From assembly GCA_050942825.1 (NCBI GenBank), contig JBMNOA010000040.1, positions 1 to 12,686 on the forward strand: a DNA stretch of 12,686 nt, in the 5' to 3' direction. The notes under the pieces are model-generated. The model did not search any database, was not told where the DNA came from, and saw nothing but the letters and a program-made list of their open reading frames with translations. Position 1 is the stretch's first letter; the number at the start of each line of letters is the position of its first letter. A program made the translations under genes and the position numbers. This document shows positions 6,963-12,686 of this stretch, in pieces. Origin of the DNA: CAYRML01 sp050942825 (GTDB lineage Bacteria > Bacillota > Dehalobacteriia > UBA4068).

Positions 6963-7168
6963 ATATCTTTTTTAGCGATTTCGATAGATAATATCTTTCC
7001 TAATCTTTTATGGCAACTCAACCTGAATTTTTCAACATAAATTAGTATCCGACCAAGGTGATATATCATTATGGTTTTATTGCATTAGGATGTTGTTACG
7101 GATGAAGAGCGTCTGCAAAAGAGAGGTGGAATCAGTATTTTCTATAAATAATATAGTATCCTCTGTTA
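6963..7168. other. Intergenic spacer with no recognised gene
   Basis: This completes a gene-free stretch of 322 bases (6847-7168). It is AT-rich up to about 7040. From 7041 to 7151 composition and codons look more gene-like on the plus strand. The frame at 7089-7151 reads DVVTDEERLQKRGGISIFYK then TAA, but it lacks a start and a TAG sits directly upstream. It may be a decayed gene tail or chance. No promoter or repeat was identified. Confidence 0.4.
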
Positions 7169-8584
7169 TTATTTAGCCGGATTTTCAGCAGCTACAGCTG
7201 GATTTGCCTGCATTGGAGGGTGTTTACGTACCAGAGCTTTATTCTGCCAATTGCCAAATCTGTAATAAAGAATAGAAATTAATGCCCCTATAGCCCAGCC
7301 AATAACGAAGCTCCACCAAACACCAGAGACATCTCTCATAACATAAACTAGCCAGTAGGCTATCGGCAGGCGGGCGCATTGAGCTACCAGAGTGATATAC
7401 ATAGCAGCCATGGCCGCTCCCGCGCCGCGTGCAACGCTGGAATAGTTAATGACTAAACCGATAAGAAAATAGAAGGGTGCAATTACATAAAACATACCGG
7501 CGCCAACTTCTATTACGGCCAGATCAGGAGTGAAAAAGCCCAGAATCCAATAACGGCCGAAAAAGAGCGTTGCCCCTAATACTGCTGATAATATCAGAGT
7601 GATTTTTAAGCCTACTTTGCAGCCTTCTCTAACCCTTGCAATGTTATTAGCACCGATATTTTGCCCCGTAAAGGTAGAGATTACGATGCCCATGGTGATG
7701 AAAAACATAATACAGATAGAATCCATTCTGGTGGATAGGCTATATCCGGCTATAGTTGTAGAGCCGAAAGAATTTACCAGCGCTTGGGTGATAAAAATGC
7801 TCATAGCTATGATAGTTTGTTGCAACCCGGCGGGCAGTCCCATTTTTAATATTTTATTCAACATATTTTTATTAAAAACTAAATTAGTTCTCTTTAAAGC
7901 CAAAACAGGGGAGATTTTTGCCGTATAAATCAAACAGAGTATGCAGCTGACGGCTTGAGCGATGACAGTTGCTACTGCTACGCCCGCTACGCCCCAGTGG
8001 AAGATTAAGACAAAAACCAGGTCCAGCACTATATTGATGGCGGTAGCCACGATCAAGAAATAAAGTGGGGTTTTGGAATCTCCCACCCCGCGCAATATTC
8101 CGGAGATGACATTAAAGCCCGTAAAGAAAATAAGGCCGATAAAAATGATTTGCATATAAGATTTTGCCAGGGCGTATACTTCGGGAGGTGTTTGTAAAAT
8201 ATTTAAAATAGGTCCTGTAAAAATTAACCCGATAACAGTCAATATTACCGAGGAAACTGCAATGATGATATAAGTAGTTCCTACTGCCAGACGGAGATTG
8301 TCTTCATCTTTAGCTCCATAATATTGAGCTATAACAATGGTTGCACCCATTGATAGTCCGATAGTTAAGGCTATCAGTACGAATATTACAGGAAAGCTGA
8401 CCCCCACGGCGGCCAAAGCCTCTTTGCCTAATGTATTTCCGATTACCAAGCTATCTACTACATTATATAATTGCTGAAAGATATTACCTATCAACATAGG
8501 TATGGCAAAAACAAGTATTTTTTTAGTAATACCTCCTTTTGTCATATCCAACATGTTTTTACTTTCTAAAATTTTTTCTGACAT
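7169..8584 (-). CDS. MATE-family multidrug/toxin efflux protein
   Basis: This is an inner-membrane, cation-coupled antiporter of the MatE/DinF-like group with about 12 hydrophobic segments in two similar halves. The N-terminus (MTKGGITKKILVFAIPMLIG) is typical. TM2 is rich in conserved residues (GVSFPVIFVL at 61-70), followed by AQYYGA (86-91) and the GILRGVGDSKTP loop. The second half opens with MGLPAGLQQ and has GQNIGANNIAR, the pseudo-repeat signature. The 471-aa length is usual, and the tail after the last TM is Pro/Ala-rich. The start is uncertain. ATG 8584 has only GAGG at 16 nt, while in-frame ATGs at residues 11 (8554) and 14 (8545) match where many relatives begin. Substrates cannot be deduced. 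It stands alone, divergent from the rubrerythrin gene and separated from ade by a terminator. Confidence 0.9.
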   Translation of the reverse strand: MSEKILESKNMLDMTKGGITKKILVFAIPMLIGNIFQQLYNVVDSLVIGNTLGKEALAAVGVSFPVIFVLIALTIGLSMGATIVIAQYYGAKDEDNLRLAVGTTYIIIAVSSVILTVIGLIFTGPILNILQTPPEVYALAKSYMQIIFIGLIFFTGFNVISGILRGVGDSKTPLYFLIVATAINIVLDLVFVLIFHWGVAGVAVATVIAQAVSCILCLIYTAKISPVLALKRTNLVFNKNMLNKILKMGLPAGLQQTIIAMSIFITQALVNSFGSTTIAGYSLSTRMDSICIMFFITMGIVISTFTGQNIGANNIARVREGCKVGLKITLILSAVLGATLFFGRYWILGFFTPDLAVIEVGAGMFYVIAPFYFLIGLVINYSSVARGAGAAMAAMYITLVAQCARLPIAYWLVYVMRDVSGVWWSFVIGWAIGALISILYYRFGNWQNKALVRKHPPMQANPAVAAENPAK

Positions 8585-8628
8585 AAGTCCGATAACACAT
8601 CCTCAAATATAAAAAATATAATTATTTC

Positions 8629-8634
8629 ATTATA
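8629..8634 (-). promoter_or_regulatory. Candidate -10 box of the MATE gene
   Basis: TATAAT on the minus strand (8634-8629) is a perfect -10 hexamer, 44 bp before ATG 8584. No good -35 is visible at 16-18 bp (ATTAAA is the best at 17). The surrounding 8600-8680 is nearly pure A/T, so chance matches are likely. Confidence 0.3.
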
Positions 8635-8686
8635 TAGATTAATTACAAAATTTTAATATATTTTTTTTTAGAAAGCAAGGTTTATT

Positions 8687-8714
8687 TTGACTTGATTTTT
8701 TAAAACTTTATGTT
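8687..8714 (+). promoter_or_regulatory. Likely promoter of the rubrerythrin gene
   Basis: TTGACT (8687-8692, 5 of 6) and TATGTT (8709-8714, 4 of 6) are spaced by 16 bp, so transcription would begin near 8721. The hexamer TGTTAA occurs at 8711-8716 and again 11 bp later at 8722-8727, one helical turn apart. This could be a repeated protein contact or simply AT-rich coincidence. Confidence 0.5.
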
Positions 8715-8727
8715 AAATTAATGTTAA

Positions 8728-8742
8728 GAGTAATTATTATCA
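8728..8742. promoter_or_regulatory. Fur/PerR-like box at the rubrerythrin promoter
   Basis: GAGTAATTATTATCA matches the 7-1-7 Fur-type pattern TGATAATnATTATCA at every position except the first three, and the PerR pattern TTATAATTATTATAA at 11 of 15. It lies just after the predicted transcription start, where a bound repressor would block initiation. PerR control of rubrerythrins is known in clostridia, so a peroxide-responsive repressor is plausible. AT-rich background makes this tentative. Confidence 0.4.
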
Positions 8743-8763
8743 ATAAGATATGGAGGAATATTT

Positions 8764-9306
8764 ATGAAAAAATTTATTTGTGGTATATGCGGTTATGTAT
8801 TTGAAGGTGAGGCTGCTCCGTCTGCTTGCCCCCAATGCAAAGCTCCGGCCCATAAATTTAGTGAACAAGGGGAATTGGGTGCTTATGCTGATGAACATGT
8901 TATTGGTATAGCCACTGGCGTTGATGAAAGAGTTATTGAGGGCCTTAGAGCCAATTTTATGGGGGAATGCACGGAAGTCGGCATGTATCTGGCTATGAGC
9001 CGTCAAGCTCACAGAGAAGGCTATCCTGAAATCGGAGAAGCTTTCAGACGCTATGCTTTGGAAGAAGCGGATCATGCTGCACGTTTTGCGGAGCTTTTGG
9101 GTGAAGTAGTATATGCCGATACTAAGAAAAACCTACAATTGCGTGCAGAAGCCGAACATGGTGCCTGTGCCGGTAAAAAGGAATTAGCTACTTTGGCAAA
9201 ACAACTCAATTATGATGCTATTCATAATACTGTTCATGAGATGGCAAAAGATGAAGCAAGGCATGGCTGTGGATTCCAAGGTCTTTTAAAAAGATATTTT
9301 TCTTAA
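8764..9306 (+). CDS. Reverse rubrerythrin (rubredoxin domain N-terminal)
   Basis: This cytoplasmic diiron peroxidase reduces hydrogen peroxide, and possibly oxygen, with electrons from NAD(P)H via rubredoxin-type carriers. It protects anaerobes from oxidative stress. A rubredoxin-like Fe(Cys)4 knuckle comes first: C6xxC9 and C22xxC25. The ferritin-like four-helix domain runs from about residue 50, with candidate iron ligands E68 or E71, E101xxH104, E131, and E164xxH167. The order rubredoxin then erythrin is the reverse of classical rubrerythrin and matches the short reverse-rubrerythrin class of about 180 aa in Clostridium. The start is ATG 8764, seven bases after GGAGG (8752-8756). It is a single-gene unit with its own promoter, Fur/PerR-like box and terminator. 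The specific electron donor cannot be told from sequence. Confidence 0.92.
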   Translation: MKKFICGICGYVFEGEAAPSACPQCKAPAHKFSEQGELGAYADEHVIGIATGVDERVIEGLRANFMGECTEVGMYLAMSRQAHREGYPEIGEAFRRYALEEADHAARFAELLGEVVYADTKKNLQLRAEAEHGACAGKKELATLAKQLNYDAIHNTVHEMAKDEARHGCGFQGLLKRYFS

Positions 9307-9328
9307 TAGTATATCATAAATTAAAAAG

Positions 9329-9361
9329 GCAGCAAGAAATTAAGCTCCTTGCTGCTTTTTT
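9329..9361 (+). terminator. Terminator of the rubrerythrin gene
   Basis: GCAGCAAG (9329-9336) pairs with CTTGCTGC (9348-9355), with an 11-nt loop and T6 (9356-9361). An A-run before the stem extends the pairing past one bulged G. It starts 23 bases after the TAA stop. Confidence 0.9.
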
Positions 9362-9373
9362 AATATATTTGGA

Positions 9374-9403
9374 TTGACAAATTTCAATATTATATGTTAA
9401 AAT
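9374..9403 (+). promoter_or_regulatory. Sigma-A-like promoter upstream of tetR
   Basis: A perfect TTGACA (9374-9379) is spaced 18 bp from TAAAAT (9398-9403, 5 of 6). Transcription would start near 9410, about 200 nt before the TetR start codon. Either tetR has a long leader or this promoter makes a short RNA that ends at the weak hairpin at 9541-9565. A separate TATAAT at 9588-9593 is too close to the ribosome binding site to be tetR's ordinary promoter. Confidence 0.55.
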
Positions 9404-9474
9404 CAATAAGATGATTTTATTATTATGTCGAAGTATTAAAAACGTATTGCTATATATTTTTTGTGATTGTTGTC

Positions 9475-9492
9475 CGGACGGCCAGCCGACCG
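9475..9492. repeat. GC-rich inverted repeat, candidate TetR operator
   Basis: CGGACGGC (9475-9482), a 2-bp spacer and GCCGACCG (9485-9492) form an 8-2-8 inverted repeat with one mismatch. It overlaps an 8-bp palindrome GTCCGGAC (9472-9479). The patch is strikingly GC-rich inside an otherwise AT-rich 300-nt spacer. Size and symmetry suit a TetR-family dimer, and the position between promoter and gene suits autorepression. In RNA it would form a stable stem. I saw no second copy elsewhere in the window. Confidence 0.4.
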
Positions 9493-9540
9493 CATAATTA
9501 TTAAATTTCATTATTAATTATTCGCATAAATAAAGGGTAT

Positions 9541-9565
9541 ACTCTCTTAAAAGAGTCGATTTTTT
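9541..9565 (+). terminator. Weak hairpin with U-tract before tetR
   Basis: ACTCT (9541-9545) pairs with AGAGT (9552-9556) around a 6-nt loop, and T6 follows at 9560-9565. The stem is short and AT-rich, so termination would be partial at best. It could act as an attenuator in the tetR leader or end a short RNA from the promoter at 9374. The remainder of 9307-9610 shows no convincing gene; a 28-codon ORF from 9411 lacks a ribosome binding site. Confidence 0.35.
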
Positions 9566-9610
9566 GTATATCTAATATCATATATAGTATAATTTATAGG
9601 AGTGTCATTT

Positions 9611-10207
9611 ATGCAACAAACAAAAAGAGCTATAATGGAAAGTGCTCTGAATCTTTTTTCTCAAAAAGGCATATATCAAACCTCTTTAAAAGATATTGCG
9701 GAAGATCTTAATATCAGTAAAGGCACTATATTTTATCATTTCCCGACCAAGGCAGAATTGCTCTATGAAATTATGGACTATGGCTTTTCTGATGCTCTAG
9801 ATAAATTGTTTTTCTCCTCTATTGATGTTGATAAAGAGGGTGATAAGCAGTTTATCCTTTCTCAATGTCTCAGTGTTTTAAAAGGTGATAATTTTCTGTT
9901 TGCTATCAATATTCACCTTTTGGAGGTGGCTATTTGTGGTAACCAAGTCATATTGGAAAAACTACAGGAAAAATATAGACAATGGCGGAGAATGTTTTAT
10001 AATTTGATCGTGAGCAATTCAAAAGAAATTGACGAAGAAGTACTCAATGCTCAGGCCTCTGTTATTTTAGCTATTATTGATGGATTACATGTACAACATA
10101 TGCTTAATCCGGAATTTTATAATCTTAAGGAACTGTCTAAGCAAGCGGCTAAGGCCATAAATGCTATGGTTTGTTGTGATGTGTCCCATCCCGGTGATAT
10201 TCTGTAA
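9611..10207 (+). CDS. TetR/AcrR-family transcriptional regulator
   Basis: This is a dimeric DNA-binding protein that normally represses transcription until a small ligand binds. The N-terminal TetR domain is clear: residues 1-20 form helix 1 (AIMESALNLFSQKG), and the helix-turn-helix spans about 24-43 (TSLKDIAEDLNISKGTIFYHF), followed by TKAELLYEIMDYGF. The C-terminal half is divergent, as usual for the ligand domain, so the inducer is unknown. The start is ATG 9611, eight bases after TAGGAG (9597-9602). A GTG at 9602 is in frame but overlaps that ribosome binding site and is rejected. Length is 198 aa. Its targets might be itself (GC-rich repeat at 9475), the divergently organised MATE gene, or the iorAB operon downstream. 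None of these is proven by the sequence. Confidence 0.9.
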   Translation: MQQTKRAIMESALNLFSQKGIYQTSLKDIAEDLNISKGTIFYHFPTKAELLYEIMDYGFSDALDKLFFSSIDVDKEGDKQFILSQCLSVLKGDNFLFAINIHLLEVAICGNQVILEKLQEKYRQWRRMFYNLIVSNSKEIDEEVLNAQASVILAIIDGLHVQHMLNPEFYNLKELSKQAAKAINAMVCCDVSHPGDIL

Positions 10208-10237
10208 AGCTCATTTGCTGTCTGAAAAGAGCTTTTT
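10206..10237 (+). terminator. First terminator after tetR
   Basis: AAAGCTC (10206-10212) pairs with GAGCTTT (10229-10235) around a 16-nt loop, with T5 at 10233-10237 partly inside the stem. It overlaps the tetR stop codon. The large loop makes it moderate; a stronger terminator follows directly. Confidence 0.6.
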
Positions 10238-10238
10238 A

Positions 10239-10265
10239 GGGTATTTATTTATAATACCCTTTTTT
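10239..10265 (+). terminator. Second, stronger terminator after tetR
   Basis: GGGTATT (10239-10245) and AATACCC (10253-10259) form a perfect 7-bp stem with a 7-nt loop and T6 (10260-10265). Together with the preceding hairpin it isolates tetR from the operon that starts at 10421. Confidence 0.85.
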
Positions 10266-10413
10266 GTTTTCATAAATATTTATTAAATAGCTGCAATAGT
10301 TATTATTTGATATATAATAAAATAATAATGATTTATATAATTTATAAGACTTTCTATGAATCATATAAGTTTATTTTCTTAAATTTGTCACAATTATAAA
10401 AAGATAAAGGAGG
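10266..10413 (+). promoter_or_regulatory. AT-rich promoter region and RBS of the iorAB operon
   Basis: About 140 bp of nearly pure A/T precede the small gene at 10421. A perfect TATAAT lies at 10336-10341, but no good -35 lies at 16-18 bp (TTGATA at 10307 is 23 bp away). The Shine-Dalgarno AAAGGAGG (10406-10413) is strong and spaced seven bases from ATG 10421. A promoter must be here because terminators close tetR upstream, but its exact site is uncertain. Confidence 0.4.
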
Positions 10414-10420
10414 TATAACT

Positions 10421-10570
10421 ATGATTTGGGATAAAAATCAAAAAAATGCCAGCAGATCGAAACAAGATCCAATCAAAATGAAAAAAATGAAAGCCAAAAT
10501 ATATAGGGGCTACACTAAAGTACCTTATTACCGAAGCTCAGTCTATACCTCTTGCGCCTTTTGTGCGTAA
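10421..10570 (+). CDS. Small basic protein with C-terminal CxxC (49 aa), unknown
   Basis: I do not recognise this protein. A 49-codon ORF begins with ATG seven bases after AAAGGAGG, as strong a site as any in the window, and ends in TAA 72 bases before iorA. It is lysine-rich in the first half (K5, K8, K14, K19, K21, K22, K24, K26). It has five tyrosines between residues 28 and 42 (Y28, Y31, Y36, Y37, Y42) and ends SCAFCA, so C45 and C48 form a CxxC. No signal peptide or membrane segment is seen. It may be a small metal-binding or redox protein made with IorAB. It could also be a regulatory leader: the Tyr-rich stretch, and a hairpin over its stop codon, would fit sensing of an aromatic amino acid ahead of aromatic amino acid catabolism. 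Both are inference; that it is translated is well supported by its ribosome binding site. Confidence 0.65.
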   Translation: MIWDKNQKNASRSKQDPIKMKKMKAKIYRGYTKVPYYRSSVYTSCAFCA

Positions 10571-10577
10571 AAAGAGG
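10548..10577 (+). promoter_or_regulatory. Hairpin over the stop codon of the small gene
   Basis: CCTCTT (10548-10553) pairs with AAGAGG (10572-10577), and the next bases GCGC (10554-10557) pair with GTGC (10563-10566), one pair being G-U. The stop codon TAA (10568-10570) lies in the internal loop. No U-run follows, so it is not an intrinsic terminator. It could slow polymerase, stabilise the iorA mRNA, or respond to ribosomes finishing the small ORF. Confidence 0.4.
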
Positions 10578-10642
10578 CAAAGAAGATGCAATTTTTTGTT
10601 AAAAGAAAATAATCCTGAAACCATAGGAGGTCTACATATAAA

Positions 10643-12388
10643 ATGAAAAAATTAATGACAGGTAATGAGGCTCTTGCCAGAGGATTTTGGGAGGCTGGTG
10701 GCAAGTTTGTTTCGTCATATCCTGGCACTCCTAGCACAGAAATAACAGAAAATGCCGCTAAATATGATGAAATATATGCTGAATGGGCTCCCAATGAAAA
10801 GGTTGCTTTTGAATCAGGTTTAGGAGCGGCTATGGGTGGAGTCCGTGCTCTTGTTGCTATGAAGCATGTGGGTCTTAATGTAGCTGCTGATCCTTTGTTT
10901 ACTGCTGCTTATACAGGTATTAACGGTGGCTTGGTTATTGTTTCTGCCGATGATCCTAATATTTACAGCTCTCAAAATGAACAAGATAACAGAAATTATG
11001 CCAAGGCCGCTAAAGTCCCGATGTTAGAACCATCTGACAGTCAGGAAGTTTTGGATTTCACAAAAAAAGCCTTTGAGATTAGTGAAGAATTTGATATTCC
11101 GGTGCTTTTACGTCTTACTACCAGGATTTGCCATAGTAAATCCTTTGTAGAATGTTGTCAAAGGGTAGAGGTTCCCAGAAAAGAATATCGTACCGATGTT
11201 GATAAATATGTAATGATATCCGGCAAAGCCCGCGCTCGCCATGCTCTGCTGGAAGAAAAAATCAAGGCTTTGGCTGATTTGAGCGATTCATGCTCACTAA
11301 ATAGCATGGATATAAACGATACTTCTATTGGTATTGTTTGCTCAGGTGTTGTTTATCACTATATCAAAGAAGCCCTGCCTGAAGCAAGTATCTTAAAAAT
11401 CGGATTCACTTATCCCTTACCCAAAAGATTGATTCATGATTTTGCTTCAAAAGTAGATACAATGTACGTTATTGAAGAATTAGACCCTTTTATGGAAGAT
11501 ATGATCAAAAGCTGGGGATTGAAAATAAAAGGCAAAGAACTATTTTCCTTATTGGGAGAAGTATCTTATGAAGACATCAAAGAAAAGATAACAGGAGAGA
11601 CAACAGCTCCCTCTTTTGTTTACGAATCTATTCCTCCGCGTCCGCCTTTACTTTGCCCCGGTTGTCCTCACAGAGGAGTATTTTATATTTTTAATAGACT
11701 GCGTTTGAATGTGCCTGGTGATATCGGTTGCTATACCTTAGGGCATTTTCCTCCTTTTTCCTCTGTTCATTCAGCTATTTGCATGGGCGCTTCCATTGGA
11801 GTGGCGCATGGATTAGCCAAAGCTATTGGTGATGATTTCAGCAAAAAAACGGTGGCAGTAATCGGGGAATCAACTTTTGTTCATTCCGGGATTACATCAT
11901 TGATCAATGTGGTTTATAATCAATCCAATACCACAACGGTTATTTTGGATAATAGTATCACAGCTATGACAGGTCATCAGCCTAATCCAATCTCAGGTTA
12001 TAATGCCAAAGGGCAAGTTGCCCCGGTGCTGGATCTGGCTGAGTTATGTCATGTTTGCGGTATAGATAAAGTCTCTGTAGTGGATCCTTTTGATTTGACG
12101 GCCTTTGAAAAGGCTATGAAAGAATCTCTGGAATATGAAGGTCCGGCAGTGGTTATCAGTAAACGTCCCTGCATTTTGCTGGATAAAAAAGCCAAATCCA
12201 TTCCTTTGTATGTTAATGAAGATAAATGTACAGGCTGCAAAGTTTGCCTTAAAGTTGGCTGCCCTGCTCTGGGCAAAAAAGTAGATGAGCAAGGTCAGAT
12301 CAAAACATTTATCGAGCCAAATCAATGTACTGCCTGTAGACTTTGTGCTCAGGTTTGCCCGCACGATGCTATTGGGGAGGGAATATAA
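10643..12388 (+). CDS. iorA: Indolepyruvate ferredoxin oxidoreductase, alpha subunit
   Basis: IorA with IorB converts indolepyruvate (and other aryl-pyruvates) plus CoA to aryl-acetyl-CoA and CO2, reducing ferredoxin. It is cytoplasmic and oxygen-sensitive. The N-terminal pyrimidine-binding TPP domain has GNEALARGFWEAG (7-19), YPGTPSTE (26-33) and ADDPNIYSSQNEQDNR (102-117). The pyrophosphate domain has CPGCPHRG (338-345), GDIGCYTLG (359-367) and the Mg-TPP motif from GES (408-410) to N437. The C-terminus holds two [4Fe-4S] motifs: C529, C532, C535, C540 and C562, C565, C568, C572. The 581-aa length is normal. The start is ATG 10643, twelve bases after GGAGG (10626-10630), a slightly long spacing. 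Its stop overlaps the iorB start by one base (TAATG), indicating translational coupling. Aryl-pyruvate specificity is inferred from the family and not from visible residues. Confidence 0.94.
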   Translation: MKKLMTGNEALARGFWEAGGKFVSSYPGTPSTEITENAAKYDEIYAEWAPNEKVAFESGLGAAMGGVRALVAMKHVGLNVAADPLFTAAYTGINGGLVIVSADDPNIYSSQNEQDNRNYAKAAKVPMLEPSDSQEVLDFTKKAFEISEEFDIPVLLRLTTRICHSKSFVECCQRVEVPRKEYRTDVDKYVMISGKARARHALLEEKIKALADLSDSCSLNSMDINDTSIGIVCSGVVYHYIKEALPEASILKIGFTYPLPKRLIHDFASKVDTMYVIEELDPFMEDMIKSWGLKIKGKELFSLLGEVSYEDIKEKITGETTAPSFVYESIPPRPPLLCPGCPHRGVFYIFNRLRLNVPGDIGCYTLGHFPPFSSVHSAICMGASIGVAHGLAKAIGDDFSKKTVAVIGESTFVHSGITSLINVVYNQSNTTTVILDNSITAMTGHQPNPISGYNAKGQVAPVLDLAELCHVCGIDKVSVVDPFDLTAFEKAMKESLEYEGPAVVISKRPCILLDKKAKSIPLYVNEDKCTGCKVCLKVGCPALGKKVDEQGQIKTFIEPNQCTACRLCAQVCPHDAIGEGI

Positions 12389-12686
12389 TGAAAAACACTA
12401 ATATTCTTATCGTCGGTGTCGGTGGCCAAGGCACGGTTCTTTCCGGCCGAATTATCGCCCAAGTGGCTCAAGATGCCGGTTTAGATGTAAAAGTATCTGA
12501 AATACATGGTATGTCACAAAGGGGCGGCAGTGTCATCACGCAAGTAAGGTTTGGTAAAAAAGTTTGGTCGCCTATTATTCCTAACGGCCAAGCCGATATT
12601 ATGCTGGCTTTTGAAAAATTGGAAGCACTGCGTTCCTTGCATTGGATGTCAAATGATGGAAAAATGATCATCAATGATAAAGAATT
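12388..12686 (+). CDS. iorB: Indolepyruvate ferredoxin oxidoreductase, beta subunit (5' part)
   Basis: This is the gamma-type domain partner of IorA. Only 99 full codons are inside the window and the frame is open to the edge; the family is usually about 190-200 aa. The N-terminus NILIVGVGGQGT, followed by LSGRIIAQVA, is the conserved nucleotide/CoA-binding start, and SEIHGMSQRGGSV (about residues 38-50) is a hallmark of the pyruvate/ketoisovalerate oxidoreductase gamma family. ATG 12388 overlaps the iorA TAA by one base. GGGGAGGG (12374-12381) lies seven bases upstream, inside iorA. Confidence 0.93.
   Translation, partial: MKNTNILIVGVGGQGTVLSGRIIAQVAQDAGLDVKVSEIHGMSQRGGSVITQVRFGKKVWSPIIPNGQADIMLAFEKLEALRSLHWMSNDGKMIINDKE

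Noticed and set aside
6858..7040. 60-aa plus-strand ORF between ade and the MATE gene
   Set aside because: It runs through the strong terminator hairpin at 6927-6962 and the ade promoter region, has no ribosome binding site, and is not protein-like.
9411..9497. 28-codon ORF between the rubrerythrin gene and tetR
   Set aside because: It has no ribosome binding site, and its C-terminal residues come from the GC-rich inverted repeat, which is better explained as an operator or RNA stem.
9602..9604. GTG start for the TetR regulator
   Set aside because: GTG overlaps the Shine-Dalgarno TAGGAG (9597-9602). ATG 9611 has ideal 8-nt spacing from it.
10385..10395. Rex-like site (TTGTCACAA) upstream of the iorAB operon
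   Set aside because: Only a 9-base symmetric core is present, lacking the longer TTGTGAA-n4-TTCACAA arms expected of Rex.
10586..10612. 8-codon ORF between the small gene and iorA
   Set aside because: It is too short and has only a weak purine run upstream; nothing supports translation.

Overview
The window looks like part of the chromosome of an anaerobic, moderately AT-rich member of the Bacillota (Clostridia- or Negativicutes-like). This is inferred from strong AGGAGG-type ribosome binding sites, sigma-A-like promoters, a T-box riboswitch, U-tract terminators, a reverse rubrerythrin and a ferredoxin-linked indolepyruvate oxidoreductase. I cannot name the genus. I see no insertion sequence, tRNA, rRNA, CRISPR array or phage gene.

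Positions 1-5044 hold a complete leucine biosynthesis operon, leuA-leuC-leuD-leuB, ended by a hairpin terminator. Its leader of about 420 nt appears to carry two leucine sensors in series. The first is a well-initiated 26-codon leader peptide in which 10 codons are leucine, 8 of them the otherwise rare CTA. The second is a T-box riboswitch with a CUC (Leu) specifier and a strong intrinsic terminator. The genes convert 2-ketoisovalerate to 2-ketoisocaproate, the last precursor before transamination to leucine.

Positions 5134-8584 are on the minus strand: an adenine deaminase gene interrupted by one in-frame TGA at codon 52, then a separate MATE-family efflux gene. A strong terminator lies between them. 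The deaminase is otherwise full length and keeps the family motifs.

Positions 8687-10265 hold two plus-strand single-gene units. The first is a reverse rubrerythrin (peroxide and oxygen protection) with a Fur/PerR-like box at its promoter. The second is a TetR-family regulator behind a 300-nt leader region that contains a GC-rich inverted repeat, a plausible operator. Each unit ends in clear terminators.

Positions 10266-12686 begin an operon with an unrecognised 49-residue basic protein ending in a CxxC motif, followed by iorA and the 5' part of iorB, which runs off the window. IorAB oxidatively decarboxylates aryl-pyruvates (from aromatic amino acids) to aryl-acetyl-CoA and reduces ferredoxin.

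The most noteworthy features are the stacked leucine leader peptide plus T-box, the single TGA in an otherwise intact ade, and the small unknown gene ahead of iorAB.
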